DNA of 64,000 nucleotides from Galaxea fascicularis (Eukaryota; Cnidaria; Anthozoa; Scleractinia; Euphylliidae): NCBI GenBank assembly GCA_948470475.1, contig OX419339.1, positions 7,299,185 to 7,363,184 of the forward strand, read 5' to 3'. Shown piece by piece: positions 12,653 to 24,045 of this stretch (position 1 is its first letter; each line of letters starts with the position of its first letter). The notes under the pieces were generated by a model. It saw only the letters and a program-made list of their open reading frames with translations, ran no database searches and was not told where the DNA came from. The position numbers and the translations under genes were made by a program.

Positions 12653-13377
12653 ATGAACTCCAAGGTGATTTTTGTCCTGGTCATGACGTTCTCCGCCTTT
12701 TTACTTCAATGCGAATCCTTCACAATGGGAGCTGGTGGTGTACAAGAGGGACGCAAACGCGATTTCAGCGGCTGCCAAGAGGTAAGTTGAAAGATGAAAT
12801 TATCCTTTTTAGTTTCAAAAGCGTGCTCGCAAAAAAATATTCTCAATTCTCCCAGCTATAGTCGAAATTATAATTCAGATAACTAGTTCTACGACTGAGC
12901 CACGGGAAATACACTGGGCCTTTCAACTAGGTTCATGTGACAAACCTGTATCCCGCTAGGATCTGAATGCCGATAGGTGGGATATGAGAGAAGGGAGCGG
13001 TAAAGAGTGTGCGAGTTTACGACTCGTTATCGGCCCTTCTTCCCCGTGAAATGTGAAATGGCTCATTTTTCCCTCGTGAATCGTGATTTCCATAGTAGCC
13101 CGTTGAAGCACGATTTTGCCAATTTTTTCCCCGTGAAACAAGAAATAAATGATTAGCTGGCCGTGAACCGTGATTTTTCGTGAATCGTGAAAGGACCGTT
13201 TTATTTTCCATGAACATTATGTGTATCATCTTGTCCGCTCATGTGATTAATTACTGAATAATTAAACGACTGACTTGTCTTCTACAGACGGCAGATCGAC
13301 TGCAACACTTATGTGCCATCGCCGAAACGTCCTGTCGACCAATGAGGAAACGAGGCCGAGCACTGCCCGAAGAATAG
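12653..13377 (+). CDS. Small secreted peptide precursor, gene B (2 exons)
   Basis: Exon 1 is 12653-12781 (43 codons); the donor is GAG|GTAAGT, phase 0. Exon 2 is 13288-13377 after the acceptor TCTTCTACAG and ends at TAG. The product has 72 residues. The signal peptide (residues 1 to about 22) has a hydrophobic core and ends at QCES, before FTMGAGG. EGRKR at residues 32-36 is a Gly-plus-basic processing site that could leave an amidated N-terminal peptide. The rest carries Cys 41, then RLQHLCAIAETSCRPM (C-x6-C), and RKR before the acidic tail. It is expected to be secreted and proteolytically matured. The plan matches genes C and H. The 506-bp intron holds a degenerate CGTGAA-type repeat. Function unknown; a hormone-like, defence or venom peptide are all possible. 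Confidence 0.85.
12940..13220. repeat. Degenerate CGTGAA-type repeat inside gene B intron
   Basis: The words CGTGAA, CGTGATT and CGTGAATCGTGA recur many times. The same words fill the inverted-repeat element at 19192-19402, so this is probably a decayed relative of it. Clear terminal repeats are not preserved here. Confidence 0.55.
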
Positions 13378-13587
13378 GGAGTAATCAATCTCGTAAAGGA
13401 AACTGTTAAATGAAAGAGACTGATCTTTCAATAATTATCCTGTAAGACCATAATTCACGATTACCGTTCTCAGACGAAACACAACTTTCAAAACTGTTCT
13501 GTAATGTAGTACAAATTAACAGACAAAATGTTAATCAATCGCACCGTGGTAAACAAACTGTTGAAATGTTTTCTTCCTAATAAGCTC

Positions 13588-13593
13588 AATAAA
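13588..13593 (+). promoter_or_regulatory. Poly(A) signal of gene B
   Basis: AATAAA 211 bp after the stop codon of gene B, the first one downstream that fits a short 3' UTR. Confidence 0.6.
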
Positions 13594-13860
13594 CTGTAAA
13601 GGCAAATCATGTGGAATTCACACGTCTTCTCATTGTGCCTTCTTTAAACGGAATGCTCTGGAGTGGTTTCGCGTTCTACTGGGTTTTAACTCTACTTTAT
13701 CTACTGTTATTTCCTGAGGGGAACCACGCAGAGTGTTTGTGTACCAGAAAACTGGATGTTAGCACCGTCAATTTTCGCCGGATTTCGCTTTCAGCTCCCA
13801 CTTACCGTCAATTTTGGATTTTACGATATCATGTTCTTATTTCTGAGTAATATATATATT

Positions 13861-15085
13861 TAGGCAAGCCTAAAAGCGGAGCTCCACAGTTCTTTCCTTA
13901 TTGTATGACATCAGTTTACAGATTTAAGCAATGGAGGACTTCTTCCGTGTTTACATAGCCTAATCTAAACACGAAGGGAGTTGGGGAATTCGAATTCGCA
14001 TAACTTTCGAAAATTCTCCCAGCCCTGCGATGTTTACTGATGAGGCTATGTAAACGCGGAAAAAAATCCTCGGACTTCGCTTGGCTTTTCTTCAACCAAT
14101 TCTGTGCCCAAAAAATGAGAGACAGCATGGCAAACGAAGAGTTTTAGGATCCAAAATGAAGAATTGTATAGAAAACATTTGGAGAAAACACGAGCATTTT
14201 TAAGTCCAAGCGTACCAATTTCAGATATGAACGCGTGAAAACAACAAAACATGAGAAAATAAAGAACGCCGATGCGAATTTTTCTTCGGCGTTTCTTCTA
14301 GAAATTAGAAAAATAAGACAAGTAACAAACATAACTCGTGAGTAACCTTTATAGACAAATCGCTAATTGTCCGCATAAAAGACAAACAGACGGTTTAATT
14401 TAGGTCAGCGTGAAAACAACAAAACGTAAGAAAACAAAGAATGGTACGAATGTTCGTAGAAACTGGAACTGAAAGTAACAAACATAACTCGCAGTAACTG
14501 AGAAAAATCGCTAATCAGTTTTCTTGACATAAATGTCCATATAAAAGAGAGAAGAAACAAGAGTACTAACCTATGGACAGTTTAAGGCAGTCAACAATCA
14601 CTCCGAACGCAGAGCTTTAATTTACATAAGCAGAAGCCGTCATTTCACACAAACGTATTACTTTCCTAAGCAAATACAAATCCTTAGGGGCCTTGATAGT
14701 TTTTCACTGTTACTCTGTGTTATTTCCCATGTCTACCAAGGAAGCTTCTTCGCTGATTAATGATTTTTTAGCAGCAAAACCGTCCAGTTTAACACACAGC
14801 AAGGTCCGAAGTCAGCGACTGCATCATTAAAACCTTGCCAAACCACACAATCTTTTCTCTTGCAGACCCGTAAACTATAAAATGGCAAAGCCAGCCAATC
14901 CATTTTGCTGCTCGATCTTAACGTCTAAATGCTGATTGTCACCGGTTCAAGCAAAAAAACCTGAAAAGTAGTCAAGGTAGGAGGCGAATGTTGTTTACAG
15001 TCTTGGACGAAGATCTCAAACTTTTCCAATGAGGCGTGACATTTTCTTGACAGCTTTGTGACGACGTTCTATCAGATTTTGAGAC
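13861..15085. repeat. Dispersed repeat R1, copy 1
   Basis: It begins at GCCTAAAAGCGGAGCTCCAC and shares successive blocks, in the same order and strand, with 16588-17470: TTGACATAAATGT, CAATCACTC, CAGCAAAAC, AACCTTGCCAA, TTGTTTACAGTCTT and GGACGAAGATCTCA. A small MITE (13949-14055) interrupts it. No coding capacity was recognised. Confidence 0.7.
13949..14055. mobile_element. Small MITE nested in repeat R1
   Basis: GTTTACATAGCCT at the left is matched in inverse by AGGCTATGTAAAC at the right, 107 bp in total. It is absent from R1 copy 2, consistent with insertion into copy 1. Confidence 0.65.
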
Positions 15086-15266
15086 ATGACCATGCACTTG
15101 ATGGGCTTTTTTTCCTTGAGTATGATGAGCCTCTGCCTTCAATAAAAGATCAGATGATTGCTCTCTTGCTGTCTTCAGTTTTTATTTTATTTTACCTGTG
15201 ACAATTAAAATGCGGGTTGCCCACATCTTGAGTGTCACATTTCACCTTGGCTTATATCGAAGGGGT

Positions 15267-15305
15267 GGACGTACGCACGGACGGACGTACGGACGGACGT
15301 ACGGT
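15267..15305. repeat. ACGGACGT tandem repeat
   Basis: About 39 bp built from CGGACGGACGTA units, a short GC-rich microsatellite beside the left end of the 15358-16196 element. Confidence 0.7.
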
Positions 15306-15357
15306 GACGTCATAACCAAAATTTCTCGGATTGATAGGTTACCATGAGGGTTACCAT

Positions 15358-16196
15358 GAGCACTTACCATTTGAATGGAATTTTCGGTAGTTTTTTTCTG
15401 TACTAATGGAACTGCACTTTTTCGCACTAAGGAAACGGAACGGATTGAACTGTATCATTTGATCGGAAGTTTCGGATGCCAGTGAGCCGGGGTCTGAGAA
15501 ACATGGCGGCTGAACTTCCCGTCGTGTTTGACGTTTTAGCAGACGACTTGGGAAATGATTTTTTGGAGAAGAAGAAGACGGTTTCATAGTTTTGGTTGCT
15601 GCCACATCCATATTTGCAAGGAGAAATTTGAATCGAATCCTTGGATATTTTGAACAAACGATAGCAATGTATTCTCTGAATGAATTTGAAGCTCATTTTC
15701 GTAAGCAGAAGGCAACATGCGAAATTGTAGTGAGTGATGTCACGGCTACGGGAATATATCAGCTGGAAATCCATTCCGAAGACAGAAGCACGCTGGAAGC
15801 CGCGAATCATGCAAGTAAAAGAAAAACACAAGTACCGAAGACAAAACTTGATTCTTTCTCACCTGCAGGGAACTCGCAGTTATGTTCTAAAACGTCCGCA
15901 ACCACTACCGATGAGAAAAGACACACAATGCGTCGATAAAAGTTTTGGAAATCTGCCGCCATCGTTCACATCTTTAGCATACGATTCTTTTTCGGAAGTT
16001 TTTCCGTGAAGAGCCTGGCACTGGTAAGTGTGGACAAATGGTACAGAAATTTCCGGGAATTCCGGTAAAAACGAAAAAATCGGAATACGTCATAAGGTAT
16101 TACCTTTTATCCGAAAACGTTCCATCGGGGTGAACCGTTCCATTTGAATTCTCCTCGGAATTATAAAAAAAAATTCCATTCAAATGGTAAGCGCTC
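15358..16196. mobile_element. 839-bp terminal-inverted-repeat element
   Basis: The left end GAGCACTTACCATTTGAATG is matched in inverse at the right (CATTCAAATGGTAAGCGCTC, ending at 16196), with one mismatch. CAT lies directly outside both ends and may be a 3-bp target-site duplication. Open frames of 60-134 codons exist inside on both strands, but none looks like a transposase, so this is a non-autonomous DNA element of uncertain superfamily. It sits between the two R1 repeat copies. Confidence 0.75.
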
Positions 16197-16587
16197 CATA
16201 TTTTCTTACTAATGGGACTCCGCGAGGGAGCCTTCGGCGCGCGGATCTCCACTATCATCAGCTCTCATACTTTGAACTTACGAAATTCTTAAATGACTGC
16301 GAATGGCAAATATGTCATTTAAATCCGTGCCGCCCCGCTCCTCTCTTGAGGCGTCAAATTGAAATATCATTTCAAATTAGCTTTTGCAAACATGGCATCG
16401 TTATTGTTATTACTATTGTTATTATCACTCAATCATTATGGATTGAAGCAGGAGCTCCTTATTGAAGAAAGGAAGCCATAGGAAAGAAAACAAGTTAGTC
16501 GAGTCGAGTTTTCTTCCTAAATTAAACGTCCAGAGAGATTCACTATACATATGCCCCGTTCAGGGCCTAATCTAAAGTAGTATACTA
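16197..16587. other. Stretch between element and R1 copy 2, nothing recognised
   Basis: No gene or clear repeat. A short TTATTGTTATTA patch occurs near 16400-16430. Confidence 0.35.
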
Positions 16588-17470
16588 TATATTTAATTTA
16601 GTCAAGCCTAAAAGCGAAGCTCCAGAATTATTATTTTTTTATGGCGTTAAAAATAAGACTGCTTAAATTATAATATGACCCTCGCAGTCCCGCTGGCGCA
16701 GTGCTATAGAGAATAGTATGGGAGGATGACGTGAGCCACTCCGGTTGAAAGCCGTAAGTACCGGCTCAACGAATTTCGAACAGATCAAAAAAGTGAGGAA
16801 AACCAAAGAGTTTTAGGTTGCATATGAGCAGTTGGACAACAAACGCTTGGAAAAAAAAATTGCAAACATATTTTGAGTCCAAACTACTTTGAGATGAAAG
16901 CGCGGGTCAAAAGCAAACAATGGAAACGTTTCCACGATCTTTCTTAGAGATTAAGGTGAAGAAATCAGAAAAGTAACATAAATATCTCGTAGTAAGCTAA
17001 AGAAAATGGTAAGCAATGTTGACATAAATGTTCCCAGAACGAAGACAAAAATGATTAATATCCTGACAGAGATCAGTCAGCAATCACTCGGAACTAAAGA
17101 AGAAACGCATGACAGCACCATGTAACTAAAAATTCTCTTTTGGCTAGCTAAGCAGCAAATCCCTAATTAAAGTGGCTCACACGTTTTACTGTTACTTCTC
17201 ACGCCCACAGAGTTGGCCTCTTTGTGAACAATTCTCTGCAGCAAAACATCAACCAGTTACACAGCAAAGAAGACAGCACAATTACAACCTTGCCAACTCA
17301 AACAAGCTTTGAGAGAATTAAGTTAGCGAAACGCCAGAAAAGTCGTTGTTTACAGTCTTTGGACGAAGATCTCAGTTTTTCACTGAAGTGAGAAGCGTAG
17401 TCGTTTTTCCGACATTTCTTGACAGTTTTGACAATTTTCTCAGCCAGAGTTCAGGAATTTTTCGTTCCCT
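16588..17470. repeat. Dispersed repeat R1, copy 2
   Basis: Same orientation and block order as copy 1 (13861-15085), starting at AAGCCTAAAAGCGAAGCTCC. It is shorter and lacks the 107-bp MITE. A third partial copy begins near 38404. Confidence 0.7.
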
Positions 17471-19191
17471 CAAATTTGAGCGGTTTGCTTACAATACAAT
17501 TTCTTGTTGTTTTCAGTTCTTTATTCTAGTTTTCAAAAACATTGTTATCGTTTCAAAAACATTCGAGTTTTCGTCCAGGGAGGGGGGGGAGGGGGGGCGG
17601 AGGGAATGGGCACCTCTGGAATTGACTGGTGCATAACAAAAAGTTATATTTGCGAGACGTTGACGTTTTGGTTGCCCATATGAAATTCGAAGACAAAAGT
17701 GTTAAAATCAATAATTAAGAAATTGGAAAATAACATAGATCGATATACGTATACATATACTGATATGGTTGATTCTCATCTATTTGATTTCTAAAAGTGT
17801 AAGCAAGTGTTAATTCAAGTTTTATATTTCGCTCAAAAGTTTTCCATTTAAAAATCAACGCGATCAAATGTACAGTCTGTCTTTTCAACAATTTTCAAAG
17901 GTTACAGCGCCGTACGTTTTACAACAGGCCACGCGTTAAGAAACCAAAATTTTATGGCCGGCAAATACTCCGCCATTCAAAACAAAATCCTGTAGGCAAC
18001 TCAATTTGACCTTAGTTTAGTAACATAGTTAGTGCGTTATATTATACCCCGGCCGGCATTGATGCTGGGTAAACGAGTCATGCCGCCTGTTAATGCATCC
18101 CTAATGCAGAAGTGGTGACCCGGGTAGCTTATAACTTTGTTGGTGACAAGGTGTGCAAATCAACCTCTTTGTATTTAAACCTTACGGCAGCACTTGTTAC
18201 TGCTCGGAACCCCCAGAACTTTATTTTTTAATCAGCTAAAGAAATGGTGTTTAAAATGGAGCCTGAACCAAGATGTTAAGTAAGATATATACCTTTCATT
18301 ACTGTTTATCAACAAAGTAGAATCTCGGTGTTGAATTGACCTAATTTCTTCCTGTCTCTACAGAAGCAAATAATTTCGTTACCAGAAGGCAATAAAATAA
18401 ATTAAACCGCACAACGAAAAGGAGGGGCTTTTCAAGGCTATCAGCCCAGTTCATTTCATCGTATTGCGTTACTTATTTTGTTTTGAATCTGTTTGCCTGT
18501 TATTATTAAGTGCATAAAGGCTAATGTAAGTAAATTTCAACACCCCCATCCGTCTTTAAAAACGATCAGAGCCGTTGCCGTATTTTCAGCAATAGCGACA
18601 CGACGCAACATTCTACTATGGCGGCGAGAAAGAAAAGAATATAAAAGTTTCAATTTATTGTCATGTTAAAGGCGTGTTATGAAATTCTGGTACATTTATC
18701 TAACTTTCTCAGCAAACGTTCTAGCTTTAAAAGGTGCTGTTATAAACACTGCAGAATCGACGGTCTAGCCACATTTTGACGAGTCGAACGGTTGGAACTG
18801 AATCACAAAGTAAGCGTTTAATATGAAAAGGTTGTCTTATTTTCAATTTAAGTCAATGTTGCAGAGGTCTGCAACACATGACAGTATGAGTGCAAAGTGG
18901 AAGTTATGTATTAATTGGAAGAAGAATCTGTCTTGACGTGAAGCAGTAGGAAACAATCTTTGTTTGGGTGTAGGGGAGACGCAAGACGGCCTTCAAACAG
19001 AACGGGATTGATGGCAAGTTAAGTCGGTCCAAAAAAAGAAGTAAATATGTTAAATTAAATTTGGTACCTTAAGGACACTTGTGTTGTGGGCGAATAGTGG
19101 CGAATATCTCTAAGATTGTTTAGAATTTCAATTTAATGATAGATAAGATAAGTCATTATGCTGATGTCAGTGAAATGACCTCACTGTTCAC
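17471..19191. other. Intergenic stretch, no gene recognised
   Basis: Contains a G-rich tract at about 17577-17605 able to form a G-quadruplex. A TATAAA near 18740 is followed by a GTAAGC donor near 18810, and a GTAAGA / TCTCTACAG pair (18280 and 18363) precedes an AATAAA. These may mark non-coding exons, but no protein can be assembled. Confidence 0.35.
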
Positions 19192-19402
19192 TGAGGGTCC
19201 CCTATACCTTTTTCGTGAAACGTGATTGGGACTATTTTTTCTCGTGAAACGTGATTTAGGTTTATTTGTCCATTCGTGATTCGTGATTGCCGATATTTGA
19301 TTTTTCGTGAACGTGAACGAATTTTGGGAATTATCCGTGACGCGTGAACAGTCTCAATATTTTTACGTGAATGCATTTTCCAAAGTGGTATAGGGACCCT
19401 CA
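19192..19402. mobile_element. MITE with GAGGGTCCC termini and CGTGAA core
   Basis: TGAGGGTCCCCTATACC at the left is matched in inverse by GGTATAGGGACCCTCA at the right, 211 bp. TCAC abuts both sides and may be a target-site duplication. The interior is a run of CGTGAAACGTGATT-like words, as in the intron of gene B. Confidence 0.75.
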
Positions 19403-21030
19403 TCACTGACATAATTTTAAGCTAAAGGTTTTCATCTAGGTGATTCCCTTTGTTATTAGGTCTTCTTCAGTTTGTAGAAAAACTATGTTTCTATCTATAG
19501 AGTCGGTTCTAATTTCAAATGGAGTGTATGTGTAATTATAGTTCAGTAAAATGGAGCTAAATTAATAAAGTGAATTCAGACCTCTGTGGGAAGCAAAGAT
19601 TTCTATCAGTCTTAGTTCAAAGGCGGTCATTGAGAATTCAAACAAAAGGTTTTCCCGCTCATTGTCGGAACCTAACACGGTAAGGTAAACAAAGCACTTG
19701 TTTGATGTGCCTTAAGGCATTTTAAGGTAGTTATCAGCAAAATTAGGACATTATAAGCATTGAAGAGAATGCTATAAATGGCTTAAATTTGTCAGTGGTA
19801 AACCATTTCCTTACCGCAATTTGTCTTGATGTATTTGTTCATTGACAACACGATGACATTCCTCACAAATTTACTTCTTGTCACCTTTTAAAAAGTTTTA
19901 CGCGGGCATTTCTCGTCTTAAAACTTTCTTTAAGTAAAACCTCGTTAAAGATTTATTGCAATTTGCCTCTTTTATAATTACACAAAAGAATTTGCTTCAT
20001 GTTTTCATTAATTTTGATGGTGGTTGAAAAGTAATCATAAAAAAACAGCAATATCTGTGTGCAATCTAATAACCTTCCATATTTAATAACCATAAATCCA
20101 GTTCATTCCTTTGTCTGTGCGTTTGCAAAATAGAATTGGCAAATAAAAGCTTTCTTTGTTTGAAGGAACGAAGGCGGCACACCGCGACAAAGTTTTCTCC
20201 AAACAAATAAGTCTGTGAAAAAAGGGGAATTGCTATTCAAATTTTTAATCAGGAAAAAAAAAACAAATGCAGAGGATATAATAATTCTTCCATCCAAGAA
20301 ATTTTTAATAGTTCGTACTTCATGGCCTTTGCAGCTGAATAAACAAATTTTCATCTTCTCTCTATTCTGCGTTTACCAAGTGTACTTTATTCTAAACACA
20401 TAAATCACTGAATCAGTTATGCAACCTGCTTCAAAAACATTCAGTTGTCTTCCTCTCACTAATTTTAAACTGGGGTGATCGCAGTTTTTTGAACTCTTTT
20501 TTATGGAGTTCATTGACACGGCTGGAGACCGGTGGCAGAAAATATAATCTCTAAATGATATTTTTCTTTCTCGTGTGATATCAATATTAAACAACATCCC
20601 GGGGGACAATTCCCTATAGCTAAATTTTTATCTTGCAAATTTCACAAAGCCGTTTTCAGGCTCATTTTAAGATTATTAACAGATGCATTATCGTCCCGAA
20701 GGAAATAATTGCTTGTTATCCATTAGTAATCTAACTTAAAACGGCAACGACGCAAAAGCCACATTTTTGTCATTGACAAAACTACAAACTCTTCTCTTTG
20801 GGTCAAAAGACGTACAAGGCAATGTTCAGCTGGCTGATTAAATGAGTTTTGATCTTTGTTTGCCATCAGTGGGATCCTAAAATTTGCTAATTTAAATCTA
20901 AATATACCTTGTTTTAAAAGTCATATCTATTCACTTCAAATAATGAGGGAAAGCAATATGCCAGACAAGCTGGAACCATATGTACAACAAGCAGCCGGAA
21001 ACGCTGAGTAGTATTGAGTGGGTATCTGTG
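19403..21030. other. Intergenic stretch upstream of gene C
   Basis: No gene or well-defined repeat recognised. Short open frames lack supporting context. Confidence 0.4.
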
Positions 21031-21032
21031 CA

Positions 21033-21040
21033 TTTAAAAA
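21033..21040 (+). promoter_or_regulatory. Weak TATA-like box of gene C
   Basis: TTTAAAAA 94 bp before the ATG, at the position held by TATAAA in the sister genes. It is weaker than theirs. Gene C may instead use an upstream non-coding exon, since TCATTGCAG at about 21100-21108 could be an acceptor. Confidence 0.3.
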
Positions 21041-21126
21041 CGAAAATCCAAACAACCTAAGGCCCACAGGCATTTAGAAGAAGACTTCGTGTCATTGCAG
21101 GTTGCTGAACTGGAAATACCAACGAA

Positions 21127-23057
21127 ATGTACAGCAAAAGACAATTTGCAGCAGTCTGTTTGGGCCTCCTTCTTACCCTGACATTGATCTCTCAATGCGA
21201 GGCATTTACAGCTGGTGCTGGCGGGTTTAAAAATGGGAAACGATCGGGTGTTGCTAAAAAGGTACGGCAAATTTTACTGTTATTTGCTCAAGTTCCCTTG
21301 CGCTAAAACGAATGAACTCTCATAATTTTGCATTAGGCAGCCTAATAAGGTAACAACTGGGTTAAAATATTTCAGTTGGTCATATTTTAGGAGTCTAATT
21401 TCAACTTAAACGAATCAATGAAAGAGAATCATCTGTAAAAGTTGGATGTTCCTTCTACTAAAATTTTTGTAAATGCTGCGTGTATTGGAAACATGCAACC
21501 GACCCTCCAAACATCAGTTAAGACAAAGTGCTTTTATACAAATATACTGATAAATTAAAGGTCCCGTACCTCCTCTAGGGCGTCAGAAAGTCTATTTAAT
21601 AAAAAAATAAAACTACCGTTTACTCCACACCTTTATATGAATATAAAGACGAACGAGATGGAGTCAATAAATCCAATTGCATAAACGTTTTCGTTGCATT
21701 GAAGGACAACTGCTTTATTATTAAATTCCCAGAAATTCGCATGACAAACAGTTAACGTTTAGGAAAATATTTGCTCCCACGACTCTCAAATTAAAGGATG
21801 GCAGTAGTTGGGTCAACTTTTGACTCAATGAAACTATCAGAACAAAATTAAGTTGATATCGGTTTTCTTTGACATAACGAGGTTTCATTTTCTCGTCAAC
21901 ACATTTAATTTTCAAACTCTTTACAAATGTCGCCATTTCTGGTGTTCACCATTTTGCCTTATACTCCTGCTTCTCCAACCCCCAACCCTCCGTTTTGAGT
22001 TTTTTTGAGTATACATCCGACATTGCAGAAAGGTGGAGACGTATGCAATATAATGATACCATTATCTAACTGTCATTCCCACAATTAGCGTAGCTCTATC
22101 TTCTCTAAATAAACCACACACAACCCATAATTCCTCGATTTGCTCTGACGAAGGGTTAACGCTAGCTCGAAACGTCAACGTTTTTAATCAGCCTGTACCG
22201 TGGTCAGTTTACATTTTATTAACTCCGTTGAAAAAAACAAAAATTCTATGTGTACAAATCCCCCACCGTCGCAGCACCACAGTTTCTTTCGAAACTACCC
22301 CCTTTATCCAGAAAAAAAGAAACTTTATTTGGGGTTACGTCTAGGCGACCAGGTTTATTCGATCGAAAAATAAAGTTAAGGTTATTAAATGCCTTTCTGA
22401 CCGTGTCAGCCTACAAATGGAGCAACTTATACATATACGAAACACGAAGAGAAAAATTAAAGAAATATTAAGAAATTTATTTAGTTTCCGGTCTACATCC
22501 TAAAATCTAGAAGTACGCAGTAATTATGTTTTGTCTCTTCCGGATTTAGAACTTCTGATTTTCCCGATTCAAGCACAAGATTCTACAGTATGACTCTTTT
22601 TATAATTTTACCTTTTAGTAGTATTTAGAATCATACTTGTAATTTGAAGATACTAGCTCATCTTTATGTTGGATACCTTCTTCAGATTTTGCATAAATTG
22701 GTCAACAGATCCGACATTTTTTAAGCTATTGGGCGAGTTTCCATAACGTGGCCCCACTATAGGAGAACCTAGTACGTCTTAAATAATTGCTTCTCGGTTT
22801 CGGCAAAGCCAGCTTTCCCTCAGAGTTTCTCAGGTTGTAATTAGAGTAGCTCTGAGCGAAAAAGACGTTGGAGATATTCCGGGGTAAGACCATTCTTTGT
22901 TTTATACTTCGTTAAGGCTTTCTGTTTCTTTCGTCATTCTCTCCTGCAGAGTGTTGCCGACATAACTGATGCCACTCTTCGTCTCGGGAAGATTTGTTCT
23001 GTAGCCACAGCCTACTGTTCGGAGATGGCTTCAGAGGGCGAGATGAAAAAGCGATAG
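21127..23057 (+). CDS. Small secreted peptide precursor, gene C (2 exons)
   Basis: Exon 1 is 21127-21261 (45 codons) with donor AAG|GTACGG, phase 0. Exon 2 is 22950-23057 after the acceptor TTCTCTCCTGCAG and ends at TAG. The product has 80 residues. The signal peptide has a core rich in L and T and ends at SQCEA, followed by FTAGAGG, almost the same as FTMGAGG in gene B. NGKR at residues 36-39 could be cut and amidated; a second basic site (KK) follows at the exon junction. Exon 2 has RLGKICSVATAYCSEM, the C-x6-C core shared with B and H, and ends in KKR. The 1688-bp intron contains a LINE-tail relic near 22141. Secreted by inference; function unknown. Confidence 0.85.
22141..22225. repeat. 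Retroelement-tail relic in gene C intron
   Basis: The sequence around TGACGAAGGGTTAACGCTAG followed by CGAAACGTCAACG resembles a short 3'-tail repeat that I recognise from cnidarian retroelements. Only this fragment remains; no reverse-transcriptase frame is attached. Confidence 0.4.
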
Positions 23058-23208
23058 ACTTACCAGAGCAATGAATAATTTGGACGGCTTCATTCTACTT
23101 CGTTTTTAGTGCACACGGAGAAGATGTTCAAGTCAATTACCCCTTCTTGTTTTTTTCGCGTTAAATTGTTAAAATAAATTGTTAAATATATTTCAACCAG
23201 AAAACGTT

Positions 23209-23214
23209 AATAAA
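23209..23214 (+). promoter_or_regulatory. Poly(A) signal of gene C
   Basis: AATAAA 152 bp after the gene C stop. An earlier AATAAA at 23173-23178 is an alternative. Confidence 0.55.
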
Positions 23215-23219
23215 AGTGG

Positions 23220-23643
23220 ATAAAATTTAAAAACACTAAAAGCAAGTTTCGCTTTGGGGTGCGTTATTTGGTTAATCCAGAATGAAAATTGAAAGAATGA
23301 GAATAATTAGATTGGTGGGAATTTGACGCAATAAAAAAATGACTATTCTGAAAGCGGAATGAAAACTCACCGTGTTAGACTGGCGACGAGTGAAAAATGA
23401 AGAAGTGTTTGCTCGTTCTGTTCATTCTACATAACGCGGCAGAATAAAGGGAATGGATTGTAAGGATTCCGGAATTAGAATGGCCAATTAAAAAACGCCC
23501 TAAAAATACACATTCCAGAATGGCTCTCAAAAAACGCGCCCTTAGTCTACATGCCGTTAGTCCAGGAAGGGTAAAATGAAATCGGAAAGGAACCAGATGA
23601 TCTTGTACACAAACCAATGACGTACTTGAACCACCATTAAACC
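23220..23643. other. Intergenic stretch, nothing recognised
   Basis: Sequence between the gene C poly(A) signal and the next MITE. A minus-strand frame continues into the MITE and is not supported. Confidence 0.35.
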
Positions 23644-24045
23644 GGCTAAACGATCCAACATCATTCATCCAACATCGTTTTTGTTGCACACAACGTGGGG
23701 TGGTTAAACGAGCAAACAATGTTTGATCAAACATCAAGCAAAGTGAGCCCACATAACGCCTTATGTGTGTTACCGCTAAAATTATGGCGTGCACTCCGGC
23801 GTCCGCAGATTCGTTTTCTGATTGGTAGCCTTTTCGCGCTCTCGTTCGCGCTCGCGCTTACTTTGCTTGAAGAGGTGGCTAAACGGTCAGACATTTGCGC
23901 GTGAAGCAAATGCTGGATGAAAATGTTTGTAATGAGCTACATCAAACATTGGAAGCTATTCAAATGCAACGTTGAGAGAGGCGGCCAAACGGTCAAACAT
24001 GCTTATTCAACATGATGTTGGATGAAAATGTTTGATCGTTTAGCC
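23644..24045. mobile_element. MITE with GGCTAAACGATC termini
   Basis: GGCTAAACGATCCAACAT at the left is matched in inverse at the right (GATGAAAATGTTTGATCGTTTAGCC), about 402 bp. The interior contains further copies of the sub-terminal words AACATCATTCATCC and TAAACGGTCA. No transposase frame. Confidence 0.75.

Noticed and set aside
15427..15939. Frames of 115-134 codons on both strands
   Set aside because: They overlap each other inside an inverted-repeat element and show no domain or signal peptide.
18240..18400. GTAAGA donor and TCTCTACAG acceptor, 84 bp apart, then AATAAA
   Set aside because: The splice signals look good, but no open frame of meaningful length crosses them; a non-coding RNA cannot be shown from sequence alone.
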